Assembly (NCBI GenBank): GCA_910587095.1
Contig: CAJUMJ010000057.1
Location: 1-53,120, forward strand
Length of the DNA: 53,120 bases
Source of the DNA: an uncultured Lachnospiraceae bacterium
Lineage (GTDB): Bacteria; Bacillota; Clostridia; Lachnospirales; Lachnospiraceae
Direction of reading: 5' to 3'
The position numbers and the translations under genes were made by a program. Shown here one piece after another: positions 18,186 to 25,275 of the stretch (its first letter is position 1; each line of letters begins with the position of its first letter). Under the pieces are notes generated by a model. That model searched no databases. It was not told where the DNA came from and saw only the letters and a program-made list of their open reading frames with translations.

Positions 18186-18199
18186 GAGGTGAGTGCTAA
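18173..18199. promoter_or_regulatory. CIRCE operator (HrcA binding site)
   Basis: The sequence is TTAGCACTG - 9 bases - GAGTGCTAA, against the CIRCE consensus TTAGCACTC-N9-GAGTGCTAA: 17 of 18 arm positions match. It overlaps the clpB -35 box. This predicts heat-inducible, HrcA-repressed clpB. Many Firmicutes put clpB under CtsR instead; no CtsR-type heptad repeats were seen. Confidence 0.92.
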
Positions 18200-18217
18200 T
18201 AAATTTATTAAAATTTT

Positions 18218-18244
18218 GCAAACCCTGTGTTTATGCGGGTTTGC
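18218..18244 (-). terminator. Hairpin between integrase and clpB promoter
   Basis: A perfect 8-bp stem (GCAAACCC / GGGTTTGC) with an 11-base loop, followed on the minus strand by AAAATTTTAATAAATTT. It probably ends integrase transcription. A second inverted repeat, TACACCA...TGGTGTA, lies just after the integrase stop (about 18285-18312). Either could belong to the element's attachment region; no matching second copy was found in the window. Confidence 0.5.
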
Positions 18245-18312
18245 GGCTATATGTTTTTAAAATAACAGATGTTTTATGCTCTACTACACCATTTTTTCAA
18301 ATTTTTGGTGTA

Positions 18313-19377
18313 CTAATTCCCTGCCACTCTCGCATAACGCTCCACTTCTTCTCTGATATCCTGCTTATTTGCGATATGGTTATACACATCCATTGTCACA
18401 TCACTGTGAGCGTGTCCCATGATATATTGTAACACCTTAACATTCATCCCCTGCTTTGCCATATTTGTACAGGCGGTATGCCGCAGGTTATGGGCGGAGA
18501 TCCTGGGAAGCAAGTCTGCTTTGCGATGTTCTTTCTTTGCCTTGGCTGCTTCTTCCTTATTATATTTATCAACAACATTGTAGATCACGTTATTAACTGC
18601 GCTCAGCATCAAAGGTCTTCCCGTCTTTGCAAGAAATATGAAATCAGAATATCCATCTATTTCTTCTGTACTCCGCCTTCCTAACATGAAATTGAGTTTT
18701 CGCTGTTCCGTAAAAGCTCTGTACACATTCTCCGTAAATGGTATGGTTCGCACGCCCGCTTTCGTCTTAGGCTTGGATGCCCGAAAACTGTAACCCGCTC
18801 CCCAATCCTTATAAATAAGCTGATGATCTACGGTAAGCTCTCTGTTCGCCATATCCACATCGCCCCAGGTTAATCCGATTAACTCACCACACCTTAATCC
18901 AGTTTGCAGTAGAACTGTGAACATGGGTACATATACATTGTATACGTTGCTCTCACAAATAAGAGAAAACAGTCTTTCCTGCTGCTCTAAAGTCAAAATG
19001 TCCTTCTCTACGGGCGGTCTTCCGTAATCGCCGGATAATGCCCTTTTAACATGCGAGGGGAGAAGCTGTACTACCTTCATATTTCCAAGATCGTCTTTCA
19101 CATGATTATTCCACATCTTCACATAGTTGCCGCTCGTCGAGTCTGCCCATTCTTTTGTCGCCATATAATATTGAAATAAGGAATTGACCATCATATTTTT
19201 CGCGGCGCTGTCCGTCAGTATATTATCATCCAGATCCTTTGCGATCTGTTTTTCTTTCACTCTGAGTTCCGGCAAATCTCCGGCATAGATTGTCTGACGT
19301 CTGCCGCTTCTGATATCGGTATAGCGATACATATAGGTTCCGGCTTGCTTCATATAGATAGTATAGCACAGAACCAT
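18313..19377 (-). CDS. Tyrosine recombinase / integrase
   Basis: A site-specific recombinase that inserts and excises a mobile element. The N-terminal AP2-like part reads YMYRYTDIRSGRRQTIYA. A SAM-like core-binding domain spans about 60-125. The catalytic domain shows the first Arg in TGLRCGELIG, the box HNLRHTA and the Tyr in MDVYNHI. Its C-terminus lies next to the clpB promoter region, a probable integration boundary. The start is uncertain: no good ribosome site precedes ATG 19377 or 19353, and relatives have about 20 more N-terminal residues, so a small N-terminal loss is possible. An excisionase-like gene sits 25 bases upstream. Confidence 0.9.
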   Translation of the reverse strand: MVLCYTIYMKQAGTYMYRYTDIRSGRRQTIYAGDLPELRVKEKQIAKDLDDNILTDSAAKNMMVNSLFQYYMATKEWADSTSGNYVKMWNNHVKDDLGNMKVVQLLPSHVKRALSGDYGRPPVEKDILTLEQQERLFSLICESNVYNVYVPMFTVLLQTGLRCGELIGLTWGDVDMANRELTVDHQLIYKDWGAGYSFRASKPKTKAGVRTIPFTENVYRAFTEQRKLNFMLGRRSTEEIDGYSDFIFLAKTGRPLMLSAVNNVIYNVVDKYNKEEAAKAKKEHRKADLLPRISAHNLRHTACTNMAKQGMNVKVLQYIMGHAHSDVTMDVYNHIANKQDIREEVERYARVAGN

Positions 19378-19402
19378 TCCAGATAACAGATGATATTATA
19401 AT

Positions 19403-19597
19403 TTATTCACTCAAATTACATAAGTATTGCTTCACCTTATCGACAGAATATAAGACTCGCCTGCCTATGCAAATTCTGGCTTCCGCTTGCTCTCCTATCT
19501 TTCGGGCTGTTGCTCGTCCGCAGGAAAGCATGGCGGATAATCTTTCAGTATCGACCGTTATATGATTGTTTGATTCACGAAATGCTGTCTTCTTCAT
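19403..19597 (-). CDS. Excisionase-like small DNA-binding protein
   Basis: A 64-residue protein of the excisionase / MerR-like helix-turn-helix type. It includes LSCGRATARKIGEQAEARICIGRRVLYSVDKVKQYL, split here by eye into a recognition helix and a wing. Such proteins bend DNA next to the attachment site and direct the integrase towards excision. The start at 19597 has GGAGGG 9 bases upstream; the longer frame to 19633 is not needed. It directly precedes the integrase in the same direction, the normal order for conjugative and mobilisable elements of Firmicutes. Confidence 0.85.
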   Translation of the reverse strand: MKKTAFRESNNHITVDTERLSAMLSCGRATARKIGEQAEARICIGRRVLYSVDKVKQYLCNLSE

Positions 19598-19659
19598 AGT
19601 CTTTCCCTCCTTGAAGAAATAATATATAATCACTGTTCAGATACATATGGTTCACAATA

Positions 19660-20916
19660 TTAGCCGTTATCTCTGTTGCGGATTGTCTCAGCAACCATAT
19701 CTTCCGTATATCCACAGTCCTGTAAAAAGTCTTTTGCCTTTTCAGACACTTCGGCCATTGTCTGTGGTATCACCTTTCTTGGAAGTTTTGCATCTAACTC
19801 TCCCACAATACCAGCTTCACATAGCCGCTCAATAAAGTGGCTGGCTCTATTCCAACCGTAGCCAAATGCTTTCATAACAGCATTACAGGATATCTCATTC
19901 TGCCCTAATGCCCAAATCATAATTTGCGCAAACATTCTCCCGTCTACATCCTGTTTAGAATGGTGCGAGTTAGCATTTAGATCAACTTCCAAATCATTTC
20001 CCATGTCCCTGCTTGAATTATCAGAAAGATTAATCCTATATTTACCAATTGAGAGACGAAAGGATGAAGCCTTAATGCTCTGAATTACTCGATTAAGCTC
20101 ACTGGATGTTATATATGTACCCTGAATCCGTTTCAGTTCTGAAAATTCTGGAGATTTAAAATACATATCTCCTTTGCCTAATAAATTTTCAGCACCACGC
20201 TCATCAAGTATCGTTTCCGAAAAATTTCTTTTAGCGCACTTAAATGCTATCCTTCCTGTAATGTTTCCCAAATCAACCTTCATGTTCTGCATTGTTGGAT
20301 TTTGGGCGGCAAGTACCACATGCATCTTGGCATGCCGTCCCCGCTGTAACAAAGCTGATACCGCATCAGTCATTAGTTTGACCAACCGCTTGTCTTCCAC
20401 CCCCACAAAAAGAGCGGGAAACTCATCAATAACAAGCACTAGCCTTGGGAGTTTCTTGAAAGACTCATTGTCACTACTTTGTATGGTAATGCGTCTCTCC
20501 ATCTCGTTTCGTAACTTCTCTAAAACCTGACTTGCCTTATTTCTGTCCCGTATCACAGGACATGATAAATGTGGAACTCCTTCAAATGGAAGCAAATCAG
20601 ACGCTCCAACATCAATTAAAATCAGATTGACACAAGAAGGGCGTTTTCTGTATATGATGCTAGTAATCAAAACCTGCACTCCCACAGTCTTTCCCGAATT
20701 AGTCGCACCAGCTACTAAAAGATGCGGCAACTTACTCAAGTCAACGATTATCAGCCTACCAACAGCATCAAAACCAACCACATATGGCAGTAGCATCTTA
20801 TTACAGGCATCCATGTATTGTGGGCTGCAAAAAATTTGAGGCAAATAATTATACACAATTTCTTGATCCGATGCAACAATGTAAATAGTGAAATCTTGTT
20901 TAAACGTTTGGAACAA
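19660..20916 (-). CDS. FtsK/SpoIIIE-type DNA translocase of a mobile element, probably 5'-truncated
   Basis: A P-loop DNA pump as found in Tn916-like and related elements (coupling or strand-transfer ATPase). Walker A GATNSGKT is at residues 70-77 and Walker B at LVLVIDEFPAL; VLAAQNPTMQNM is a typical sensor motif. The last 120 residues resemble a winged-helix FtsK-gamma domain (AVMKAFGYGWNRASHFIERL, split by eye). The given TTG start has no ribosome site. The frame stays open and protein-like (EEQLLARLSDVQLRLKLP) up to an in-frame TAA at 20989-20991, with no ATG or GTG. The natural N-terminus therefore seems lost. No relaxase or type IV secretion gene is nearby, so the element looks decayed. 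Confidence 0.75.
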   Translation of the reverse strand: MFQTFKQDFTIYIVASDQEIVYNYLPQIFCSPQYMDACNKMLLPYVVGFDAVGRLIIVDLSKLPHLLVAGATNSGKTVGVQVLITSIIYRKRPSCVNLILIDVGASDLLPFEGVPHLSCPVIRDRNKASQVLEKLRNEMERRITIQSSDNESFKKLPRLVLVIDEFPALFVGVEDKRLVKLMTDAVSALLQRGRHAKMHVVLAAQNPTMQNMKVDLGNITGRIAFKCAKRNFSETILDERGAENLLGKGDMYFKSPEFSELKRIQGTYITSSELNRVIQSIKASSFRLSIGKYRINLSDNSSRDMGNDLEVDLNANSHHSKQDVDGRMFAQIMIWALGQNEISCNAVMKAFGYGWNRASHFIERLCEAGIVGELDAKLPRKVIPQTMAEVSEKAKDFLQDCGYTEDMVAETIRNRDNG

Positions 20917-21010
20917 AGGAAGTTTTAGTCTAAGCTGTACATCTGATAAACGGGCTAATAACTGTTCTTCTCGTGTCTCACCTTTACATTACATCATATC
21001 GGACAAATTG

Positions 21011-21044
21011 GCGCAACATAGAGCAGGTTCGTTCCATGTTGCGC
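21011..21044. repeat. Perfect 9-bp inverted repeat at the end of the element
   Basis: GCGCAACAT (21011-21019) and ATGTTGCGC (21036-21044) flank a 16-base loop. It lies directly after the stop of the gene at 21049 and before the broken end of the FtsK-like gene. There is no T-run, so it is a poor terminator; it could be an oriT or recombinase site relic. Confidence 0.6.
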
Positions 21045-21048
21045 GGGA

Positions 21049-21351
21049 CTACATCCATTCAAAATCCCCTTCCTGCAGCCACGGCACATTATCATTAATA
21101 AGTGGCAGCGGGACATCACTGACTTTCTGAAACTTTTCTGTCTTGTAATCAAGCCTCATCATAAAATATCTCCCTGCTCTTTTTTCATATACAGAGCCGT
21201 CATCATACACCCTGTAAGTGACCACATCACCGCCAACACGCCCAACGATCTCAACAAAATCCGGCACAGCAACAGTCTCCATGATATAGTCCAGACGTTC
21301 CGTTGCCTTATCCTGAGCCTTCCTGATTCTTTCCGATATATCTTTTGCCAT
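21049..21351 (-). CDS. Hypothetical protein, 100 residues
   Basis: I do not recognise this family. The N-terminal 35 residues (MAKDISERIRKAQDKATER) are helical and charged. The rest is rich in beta-type sequence (FVEIVGRVGGDVVTYRVYDD, then SVYEKRAGRYFMMRLD) and ends with an acidic, aromatic tail. The frame is open to 21432, but ATG 21351 has GGAGGAAG 4-5 bases upstream. The upstream part encodes an intrinsic terminator (21394-21424), so the shorter start is preferred. It lies between the mobile-element genes and the toxin-antitoxin pair, in the same direction. Confidence 0.65.
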   Translation of the reverse strand: MAKDISERIRKAQDKATERLDYIMETVAVPDFVEIVGRVGGDVVTYRVYDDGSVYEKRAGRYFMMRLDYKTEKFQKVSDVPLPLINDNVPWLQEGDFEWM

Positions 21352-21393
21352 ATCTTCCTCCAAACTACCCTCGTAACCTCCGGGACGGGCAAT

Positions 21394-21424
21394 AAAAAAT
21401 CCCCATGCCTCAAATGGCACAGGG
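21394..21424 (-). terminator. Intrinsic terminator
   Basis: CCCTGTGCC pairs with GGCATGGGG (one wobble) around a 6-base loop, followed on the minus strand by ATTTTTTATT. It lies 88 bases after the toxin stop and ends the toxin-antitoxin transcript. A closely similar hairpin (CCCTGTGCC...GGCATGGGG) occurs at 22728-22751. Confidence 0.8.
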
Positions 21425-21511
21425 ATCATCATAAAATCTTCTGCTCATCCTCACTACAGATAATCTATATGTACTTTTTATCCATATCCACACATTCCCC
21501 TTGTAATACAA

Positions 21512-21844
21512 CTACTGCAAGTGGAGTTCGTCTGTAAAAATCCCTTCATAATCCTGTAATTCATGAAACATTCCGTCAACAATGACGGTGTCATTCTGTA
21601 TGCGGTACAGCATTACAAACCTATGTTTGGCAAACTTTATTTTCCTGTACCCAAACTTTGCCAGCAGGGGATTTTCACATATCTTCAAAGAATCTGCCGC
21701 CATAGATAGCCGTTTCTTTGTCTCTCTGGCATCCGCAAGAATCGCCTTCGCCGCCTGTCTGTTCCCCAGCGTCTCTACCGTATAAAAAACATACATATCT
21801 AATCTGCGCTTTGCAGGCGGCATAATGATAACTTTATAACCCAT
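21512..21844 (-). CDS. RelE/ParE-family toxin
   Basis: A 110-residue toxin of a type II toxin-antitoxin pair. The family pattern is visible: an N-terminal strand (MGYKVIIMPPAKRRLDMY), two helices with YTVETLGNRQAAKAI, and the C-terminal strands GYRKIKFAKHRFVMLYRI and VIVDGMFHELQDYE. RelE members cut mRNA on the ribosome and ParE members poison gyrase; the sequence alone does not decide. The start at 21844 gives an 11-base overlap with the antitoxin stop, typical of coupled pairs; the frame to 21940 would run far into the antitoxin gene. Confidence 0.85.
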   Translation of the reverse strand: MGYKVIIMPPAKRRLDMYVFYTVETLGNRQAAKAILADARETKKRLSMAADSLKICENPLLAKFGYRKIKFAKHRFVMLYRIQNDTVIVDGMFHELQDYEGIFTDELHLQ

Positions 21845-22064
21845 ACCTGTCACCAATCTCATCAAGGGCTTTGTCAAGATCTTCCCCTTCGCCCGCCAGA
21901 AAACATGCCCTCGACTCAGCCAGTTCCGCCAGTATCTCACTGCTGCTCAACGGTTTATATGGATTATCCGCACAAAAATTGGTCAGCAGATAACTCTGTA
22001 TCTCTTCCTGCCGTTCTTCCGGTATCGTTAATAACAATGCCAGATTCGCTTCCAGTGTACTCAT
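21834..22064 (-). CDS. Antitoxin of the RelE/ParE pair
   Basis: A 76-residue acidic protein directly upstream of, and overlapping, the toxin. The first half is helical (MSTLEANLALLLTIPEERQE and following) and the second half (LSSSEILAELAESRACFLAG) has the helix pattern typical of toxin-binding antitoxin tails, ending DKALDEIGDRYGL. I do not recognise a clear DNA-binding fold. The ribosome site GGAGGAAA lies 7 bases upstream of the start. A TATAAT box lies at about 22115-22120. Confidence 0.75.
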   Translation of the reverse strand: MSTLEANLALLLTIPEERQEEIQSYLLTNFCADNPYKPLSSSEILAELAESRACFLAGEGEDLDKALDEIGDRYGL

Positions 22065-22148
22065 ATATCGGTTTCCTCCATCCTATAGATCAGATCTTCC
22101 TTACGCTCAATTTTATTATAACAGGAAATCACAAAATTAACACTGATT

Positions 22149-22286
22149 TTATAAAGGCAAATACCACAGAAAAGAAGGTAACGCATCCGCTATCATTGAT
22201 TGCAGATATGCTGTCTTGCCAAGTTGATAGCCGTCATCGAAACCTATGATACATCTTCCATCATCCAGTCTGATCATCTTTTCCAT
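22149..22286 (-). pseudogene. Truncated ParM/StbA-like actin fragment
   Basis: A 45-residue frame with GGAGG just before ATG. It begins MEKMIRLDDGRCIIGFDDGY followed by QLGKTAY. The DDGYxxxKT pattern resembles the phosphate-1 loop at the start of ParM-type actin-like proteins. After about 27 residues the resemblance stops and the frame ends. I infer an N-terminal remnant of a segregation gene. It lies 10 bases after the BRCT gene. Confidence 0.4.
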
Positions 22287-22296
22287 CCCCCTCCTG

Positions 22297-22548
22297 TCAT
22301 GCCGGGATCATGTCAAGGAACTCCTGCTCTGTCAGAACGGCGATGCCAAGTTCCCTTGCCTTTGTCAGTTTGCTGCCCGGCTTTTCCCCGCAGATCAGAT
22401 AGTTTGTCTTACGGGTGACCGAACTTCCCGCTATTGCCCCCAGGCTGGTAATCCTGCTGTTGATACCGTCACGGGTAAACTTTTCAAGTTTTCCTGTCGT
22501 CACTACCGTACATCCTGCAAACGGATTGTTCTCTGTCCTGTCTTTCAT
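22297..22548 (-). CDS. Stand-alone BRCT domain protein
   Basis: An 83-residue protein that is almost entirely one BRCT domain, similar to the C-terminal domain of NAD-dependent DNA ligase. Visible features are FAGCTVVTTGKLEKFTRD, the glycine turn SLGAIAGSSVTRKTNYLICG (split by eye), GSKLTKARELGI and VLTEQEFLDMI. BRCT domains bind DNA ends or phosphoproteins; no enzyme domain is attached. The start has AGAGGAAGAGG just upstream. Short BRCT genes of this kind are often found in mobile regions, possibly helping DNA repair or replication. Confidence 0.8.
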   Translation of the reverse strand: MKDRTENNPFAGCTVVTTGKLEKFTRDGINSRITSLGAIAGSSVTRKTNYLICGEKPGSKLTKARELGIAVLTEQEFLDMIPA

Positions 22549-22727
22549 AGCCTCTTCCTCTCTTTCTTCAAAATGAAATTCTTTCTGTAAGGTTTTCCAG
22601 CGTTTCAGGTTTTTCCCATTGCGAAATCAGTCCCGCCTCTTTCGCTTGTACTTCTGCCTAAATCTTTTCATAAACTCACGCTCCTTCCTTTTTCAGATCC
22701 TTACCAGGCGTTTGCAGAACGCCAGAA

Positions 22728-22751
22728 CCCCATGCCGTAAACGGCACAGGG
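22728..22751 (-). terminator. Hairpin after prfH
   Basis: CCCTGTGCC / GGCATGGGG stem with loop GTTTAC, 75 bases after the prfH stop. It closely resembles the terminator at 21394-21424 but lacks a long T-run, so termination is less certain. The frame between it and the BRCT gene encodes only a 13-residue basic peptide (start about 22671) with an AAGGAAGGAG site. Confidence 0.45.
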
Positions 22752-22826
22752 TTCACTATAGTGTCATGAATATAATATATAGTTGCGGGAGTATCTCATA
22801 CGCTTTAGGACAGACAATGTATTCTG

Positions 22827-23417
22827 CTATTTTCTCAAAACAAATCTCTCTCCTTCATAAGTCCGCACCGGGTTTCCCCTCACAATGCGGTTATGCTCCC
22901 GCCATGCGGCATTCGTCTGCTTTGCCGCCTGCTCCTTTTTCAGATCCGCAAGTTTCTCCTGTAGCTTCTCCATTGCTCGCTGCTTATTTAAGAACTGGCT
23001 TCGCTCTTCGGTGGACAGCGCCACAAGTCCTGTTGGTATATGGATGATCCGTACACCTGTCTCCACCTTGTTTACATTCTGGCCTCCTTTCCCACCACAG
23101 TGGAATTTTTCAATACGGTATTCTTTCCCGGACGCGATCTCTCCCTGCTCTGGGATGATGCTCACATCCACATACCAGTTCTTCCTTTTGTGATTCGGAC
23201 GGAAAGGGCTTTTACATATCCACAATACCGTACCTTCAAGACCTCTCAGATCCTGCGCCGTCCGGAAGCGGATGGAGTCCAGGCAGCCTTTTTCATACCC
23301 CTTTGTCTCAGATATCACTTCCAAATCCTCAAATTCTCTTTTTAATGCCGCAAACAGCTTTGCCACCGCGAGCTGACACTCGGACGGTCCCTGTCCTGCA
23401 CTGATCTGTACTATCAT
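22827..23417 (-). CDS. prfH: Peptide chain release factor homologue PrfH
   Basis: A 196-residue release-factor-like protein with the peptidyl-hydrolysis motif GGQ at 111-113 (in HCGGKGGQNVNKVE) and the basic C-terminal tail that enters the ribosome. Like known PrfH, it lacks most of the codon-recognition domain of RF1/RF2; the N-terminal 100 residues carry a smaller domain. PrfH is known to act on ribosomes with a damaged decoding centre. The gene follows rtcB by 15 bases in the same direction, the conserved rtcB-prfH arrangement, so the two should act together: release of the stalled peptide, then RNA ligation. Confidence 0.93.
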   Translation of the reverse strand: MIVQISAGQGPSECQLAVAKLFAALKREFEDLEVISETKGYEKGCLDSIRFRTAQDLRGLEGTVLWICKSPFRPNHKRKNWYVDVSIIPEQGEIASGKEYRIEKFHCGGKGGQNVNKVETGVRIIHIPTGLVALSTEERSQFLNKQRAMEKLQEKLADLKKEQAAKQTNAAWREHNRIVRGNPVRTYEGERFVLRK

Positions 23418-23432
23418 AAATTTCTGTCTCCT

Positions 23433-24542
23433 CTACTTTCTGCTCCCTGCCTTGAAATTATAGACTGGTTTCAATATCTCAGTTACATCTACGGTATCTT
23501 TGATCTGCTCTGTGATCTCCGTTATGGGACGATATGCAAAAGGCGCTTCGTCCAAAGTGTCGGCACTGACACAACTGCTGTAAATGCCTTTCATTTCCTT
23601 TTTAAATTCTGATACCGTATACTGGTTCTTCACATCTTCACGCTTTAACTTTCTGCCGGAGCCATGCGGCGCTGAGTAATTCCACTCTGCATTGCCCCTC
23701 CCTATTCCTAAGATGATTCCGTCCCGCATATTTGCTGGAATGACTACAGGCTCTCCCTTTTTCGCGGAGATAGCGCCTTTGCGGAGTATGCCGAAATCAT
23801 CCAGATAGTTGTGCGGCACAGAAAACTGCTCTTCCGCTTTCCACTTCATCCCCTTAAGAATTTCCCTGACAATAATCTGCCGGTTCCACTCAGCATAGCG
23901 CTGGATGTTCTGCACATCTTCCAGATAATCGGTCTTATTATCACCTTCTAAATAACTCATATAATAGGGAACTTCTCTTCCCTGCTCTTTTAAGCAGGTA
24001 TCGGCAAGTTTCGTATAATATTCCGCCACTTCCTCCCCTAAATGCCTGCTCCCGGTATGCACTACAAGGTAAAGGCTGCCATCGTCACTTTGATCCAGTT
24101 CTATGAAATGATTACCGCCGCCAAGCGTGCCAAGACTCCTGTCTGCTTTCTGCCTGTTGATATGGCGGAGACAGTGGAGTCCTTCATAAGAAAAATCCTC
24201 CGCCATGTGATGGTGTTCTTTCCGAATGTTGAAGCCGGAGGGTATGTTTTCCCGGATCACCCTGTCTAATTTCTGGAACTCCGTGTTACTCTTATTCAGT
24301 TTTACACAGGTCATACCGCATCCGATATCCACACCTAAAAGTTGCGGGATCACCTTATCTGTGACCGTCATAGAAAGACCGATTGGCGCGATCTTTCCCG
24401 GATGGATGTCCGGCATCATGCAGATCGTACTGTCCTCTGCGGTTTCGTTATCGCATATCATTTTTACCTGTGCCAGAGCGTAATCCTCTACATCCTCTGT
24501 AAAAATCTTCGCTTCGGTATAAATACCTTTTACTGTTTTCAT
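23433..24542 (-). CDS. rtcB: RNA-splicing ligase RtcB (PrfH-associated type)
   Basis: RtcB joins RNA 2',3'-cyclic phosphate or 3'-phosphate ends to 5'-OH ends using GTP and manganese. The 369-residue protein has the metal Cys75 in DIGCGM, GTLGGGNHFIEL, HTGSRHLG and the guanylation motif SAPHGSGRKLKR near the C-terminus, so it appears active. It is shorter than the tRNA-splicing RtcB of archaea. With prfH 15 bases downstream, it belongs to the operon type that repairs cleaved ribosomal RNA. The ribosome site is AAGGAAAAGC. A terminator stands 37 bases upstream of the start, with no promoter visible between, so expression must read through it. Confidence 0.95.
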   Translation of the reverse strand: MKTVKGIYTEAKIFTEDVEDYALAQVKMICDNETAEDSTICMMPDIHPGKIAPIGLSMTVTDKVIPQLLGVDIGCGMTCVKLNKSNTEFQKLDRVIRENIPSGFNIRKEHHHMAEDFSYEGLHCLRHINRQKADRSLGTLGGGNHFIELDQSDDGSLYLVVHTGSRHLGEEVAEYYTKLADTCLKEQGREVPYYMSYLEGDNKTDYLEDVQNIQRYAEWNRQIIVREILKGMKWKAEEQFSVPHNYLDDFGILRKGAISAKKGEPVVIPANMRDGIILGIGRGNAEWNYSAPHGSGRKLKREDVKNQYTVSEFKKEMKGIYSSCVSADTLDEAPFAYRPITEITEQIKDTVDVTEILKPVYNFKAGSRK

Positions 24543-24578
24543 AATTCTGCTTTTCCTTTTTCCTGTAAAAATGGGCGC

Positions 24579-24602
24579 AAAAAAAGCACCCCAAAGGTGC
24601 TT
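24579..24602 (-). terminator. Intrinsic terminator in the rtcB leader
   Basis: AAGCACC / GGTGCTT stem with a 5-base loop, followed on the minus strand by seven T. It lies 37 bases before the rtcB start codon. Since no promoter is visible between terminator and gene, it may act as an attenuator; otherwise it ends an upstream short transcript. Confidence 0.8.
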
Positions 24603-24689
24603 GTCACACTTCTACTATCTATACAGTGCGGAATAATAGAAATATCCAAGATCATTGTCAGAACTTTCTATCGGCGCAATAAAATAAAG

Positions 24690-24770
24690 CTATCTGTAAG
24701 ATACAAGGAGTGACATACCTTTGATCGTCAGTTGCATTATTCTGTTATGGATTGTTATATTTTTCTGCAT
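24690..24770 (-). other. Possible 26-codon leader peptide upstream of rtcB
   Basis: A short frame starting MQKNITIHNRIMQ with a strong ribosome site (AAGGAGGG, 7 bases from ATG). After its TAG the same frame stays open for 24 further codons up to the terminator region. It could be a leader peptide or a small gene cut by one stop. On the opposite strand, AAGGAG precedes a TTG-started 35-codon hydrophobic frame at about 24721-24828, so the strand in use is uncertain. Confidence 0.35.
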
Positions 24771-24859
24771 GGTAAGCCCTCCTTTTCTTTCTGGATCAAT
24801 GGTTTATTGTTTAACGATTACATGCTAACACAAGTAACTGAAATAAACAAGTCTTTCAT

Positions 24860-25028
24860 TCACTGATTTTTATAGACATACATCATGGCTATTGCTGCTA
24901 ATGCTCTGGAATGAAATACCTTTTTATCTCAACAGCCGTTTTTTCTCATCTAAATCACTAGTATCTATTTTACCTTCAAACATTGACTCTAACTTAGACT
25001 CTATACGAATAATATTTATATCTGTCAT
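24860..25028 (-). pseudogene. Frameshifted N-terminal fragment, possibly of an AIPR-type protein
   Basis: ATG 25028, preceded by GGTGG, opens a frame (MTDINIIRIESKLESMFEGK and on to DEKKRLLR) that stops at 24924. One base-shift later the reading continues as KVFHSRALAAIAMMYVYKNQ to 24860. The join looks like a frameshift in one gene. The pattern of a helical start followed by SRALAAIA recalls the start of abortive-infection AIPR-like proteins, but this is a guess from memory. Nothing of the remaining gene is left. Confidence 0.3.
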
Positions 25029-25187
25029 ATCTACTACCACCCTTTCCCTTTTCCCGTTTCCACTATCACGAACATATGCAAAAAGTTTCAACAAACTTCT
25101 CTATTAAATTCTATAATACAATTTCAATTTTAACCTTGTTTTTAACTTATAACAATACCTTTTATCCATTATACCCTTTATAACTTA

Positions 25188-25217
25188 AAACAAGGAGTAT
25201 TCCATTCAGAACACTCC
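25188..25217 (-). terminator. Intrinsic terminator after the Rpn nuclease gene
   Basis: GGAGTGTTC pairs with GAATACTCC (one mismatch) around a 6-base loop, followed on the minus strand by TTGTTTTAAG. It lies about 60 bases after the stop at 25276. Confidence 0.65.
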
Positions 25218-25275
25218 CTGCTAAAACATCATTTTTATAACAATCCAATCAAGAAATTTTCTATTATTTCACTAC

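Noticed and set aside
18218..18312. Attachment site core for the integrase
   Set aside because: Hairpins are present, but no second copy of the sequence was found at the other end of the island, so a core cannot be defined from this window.
20989..21048. Extension of the FtsK-like gene further upstream to a normal start
   Set aside because: An in-frame TAA lies at 20989-20991 and no ATG or GTG occurs between it and 20916, so the protein cannot be extended without a frameshift or deletion.
21394..22751. The two similar CCCTGTGCC...GGCATGGGG hairpins as attachment repeats of a small element
   Set aside because: They are hairpins in terminator position, the upper one with a clear T-run; similarity is limited to the stem, with no longer shared flank.
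24892..25107. 71-codon plus-strand frame MLLMLWNEIPFYLNSRFF
   Set aside because: It has no ribosome site, and the minus strand of the same stretch reads as a gene start with GGTGG and a protein-like sequence, although broken.
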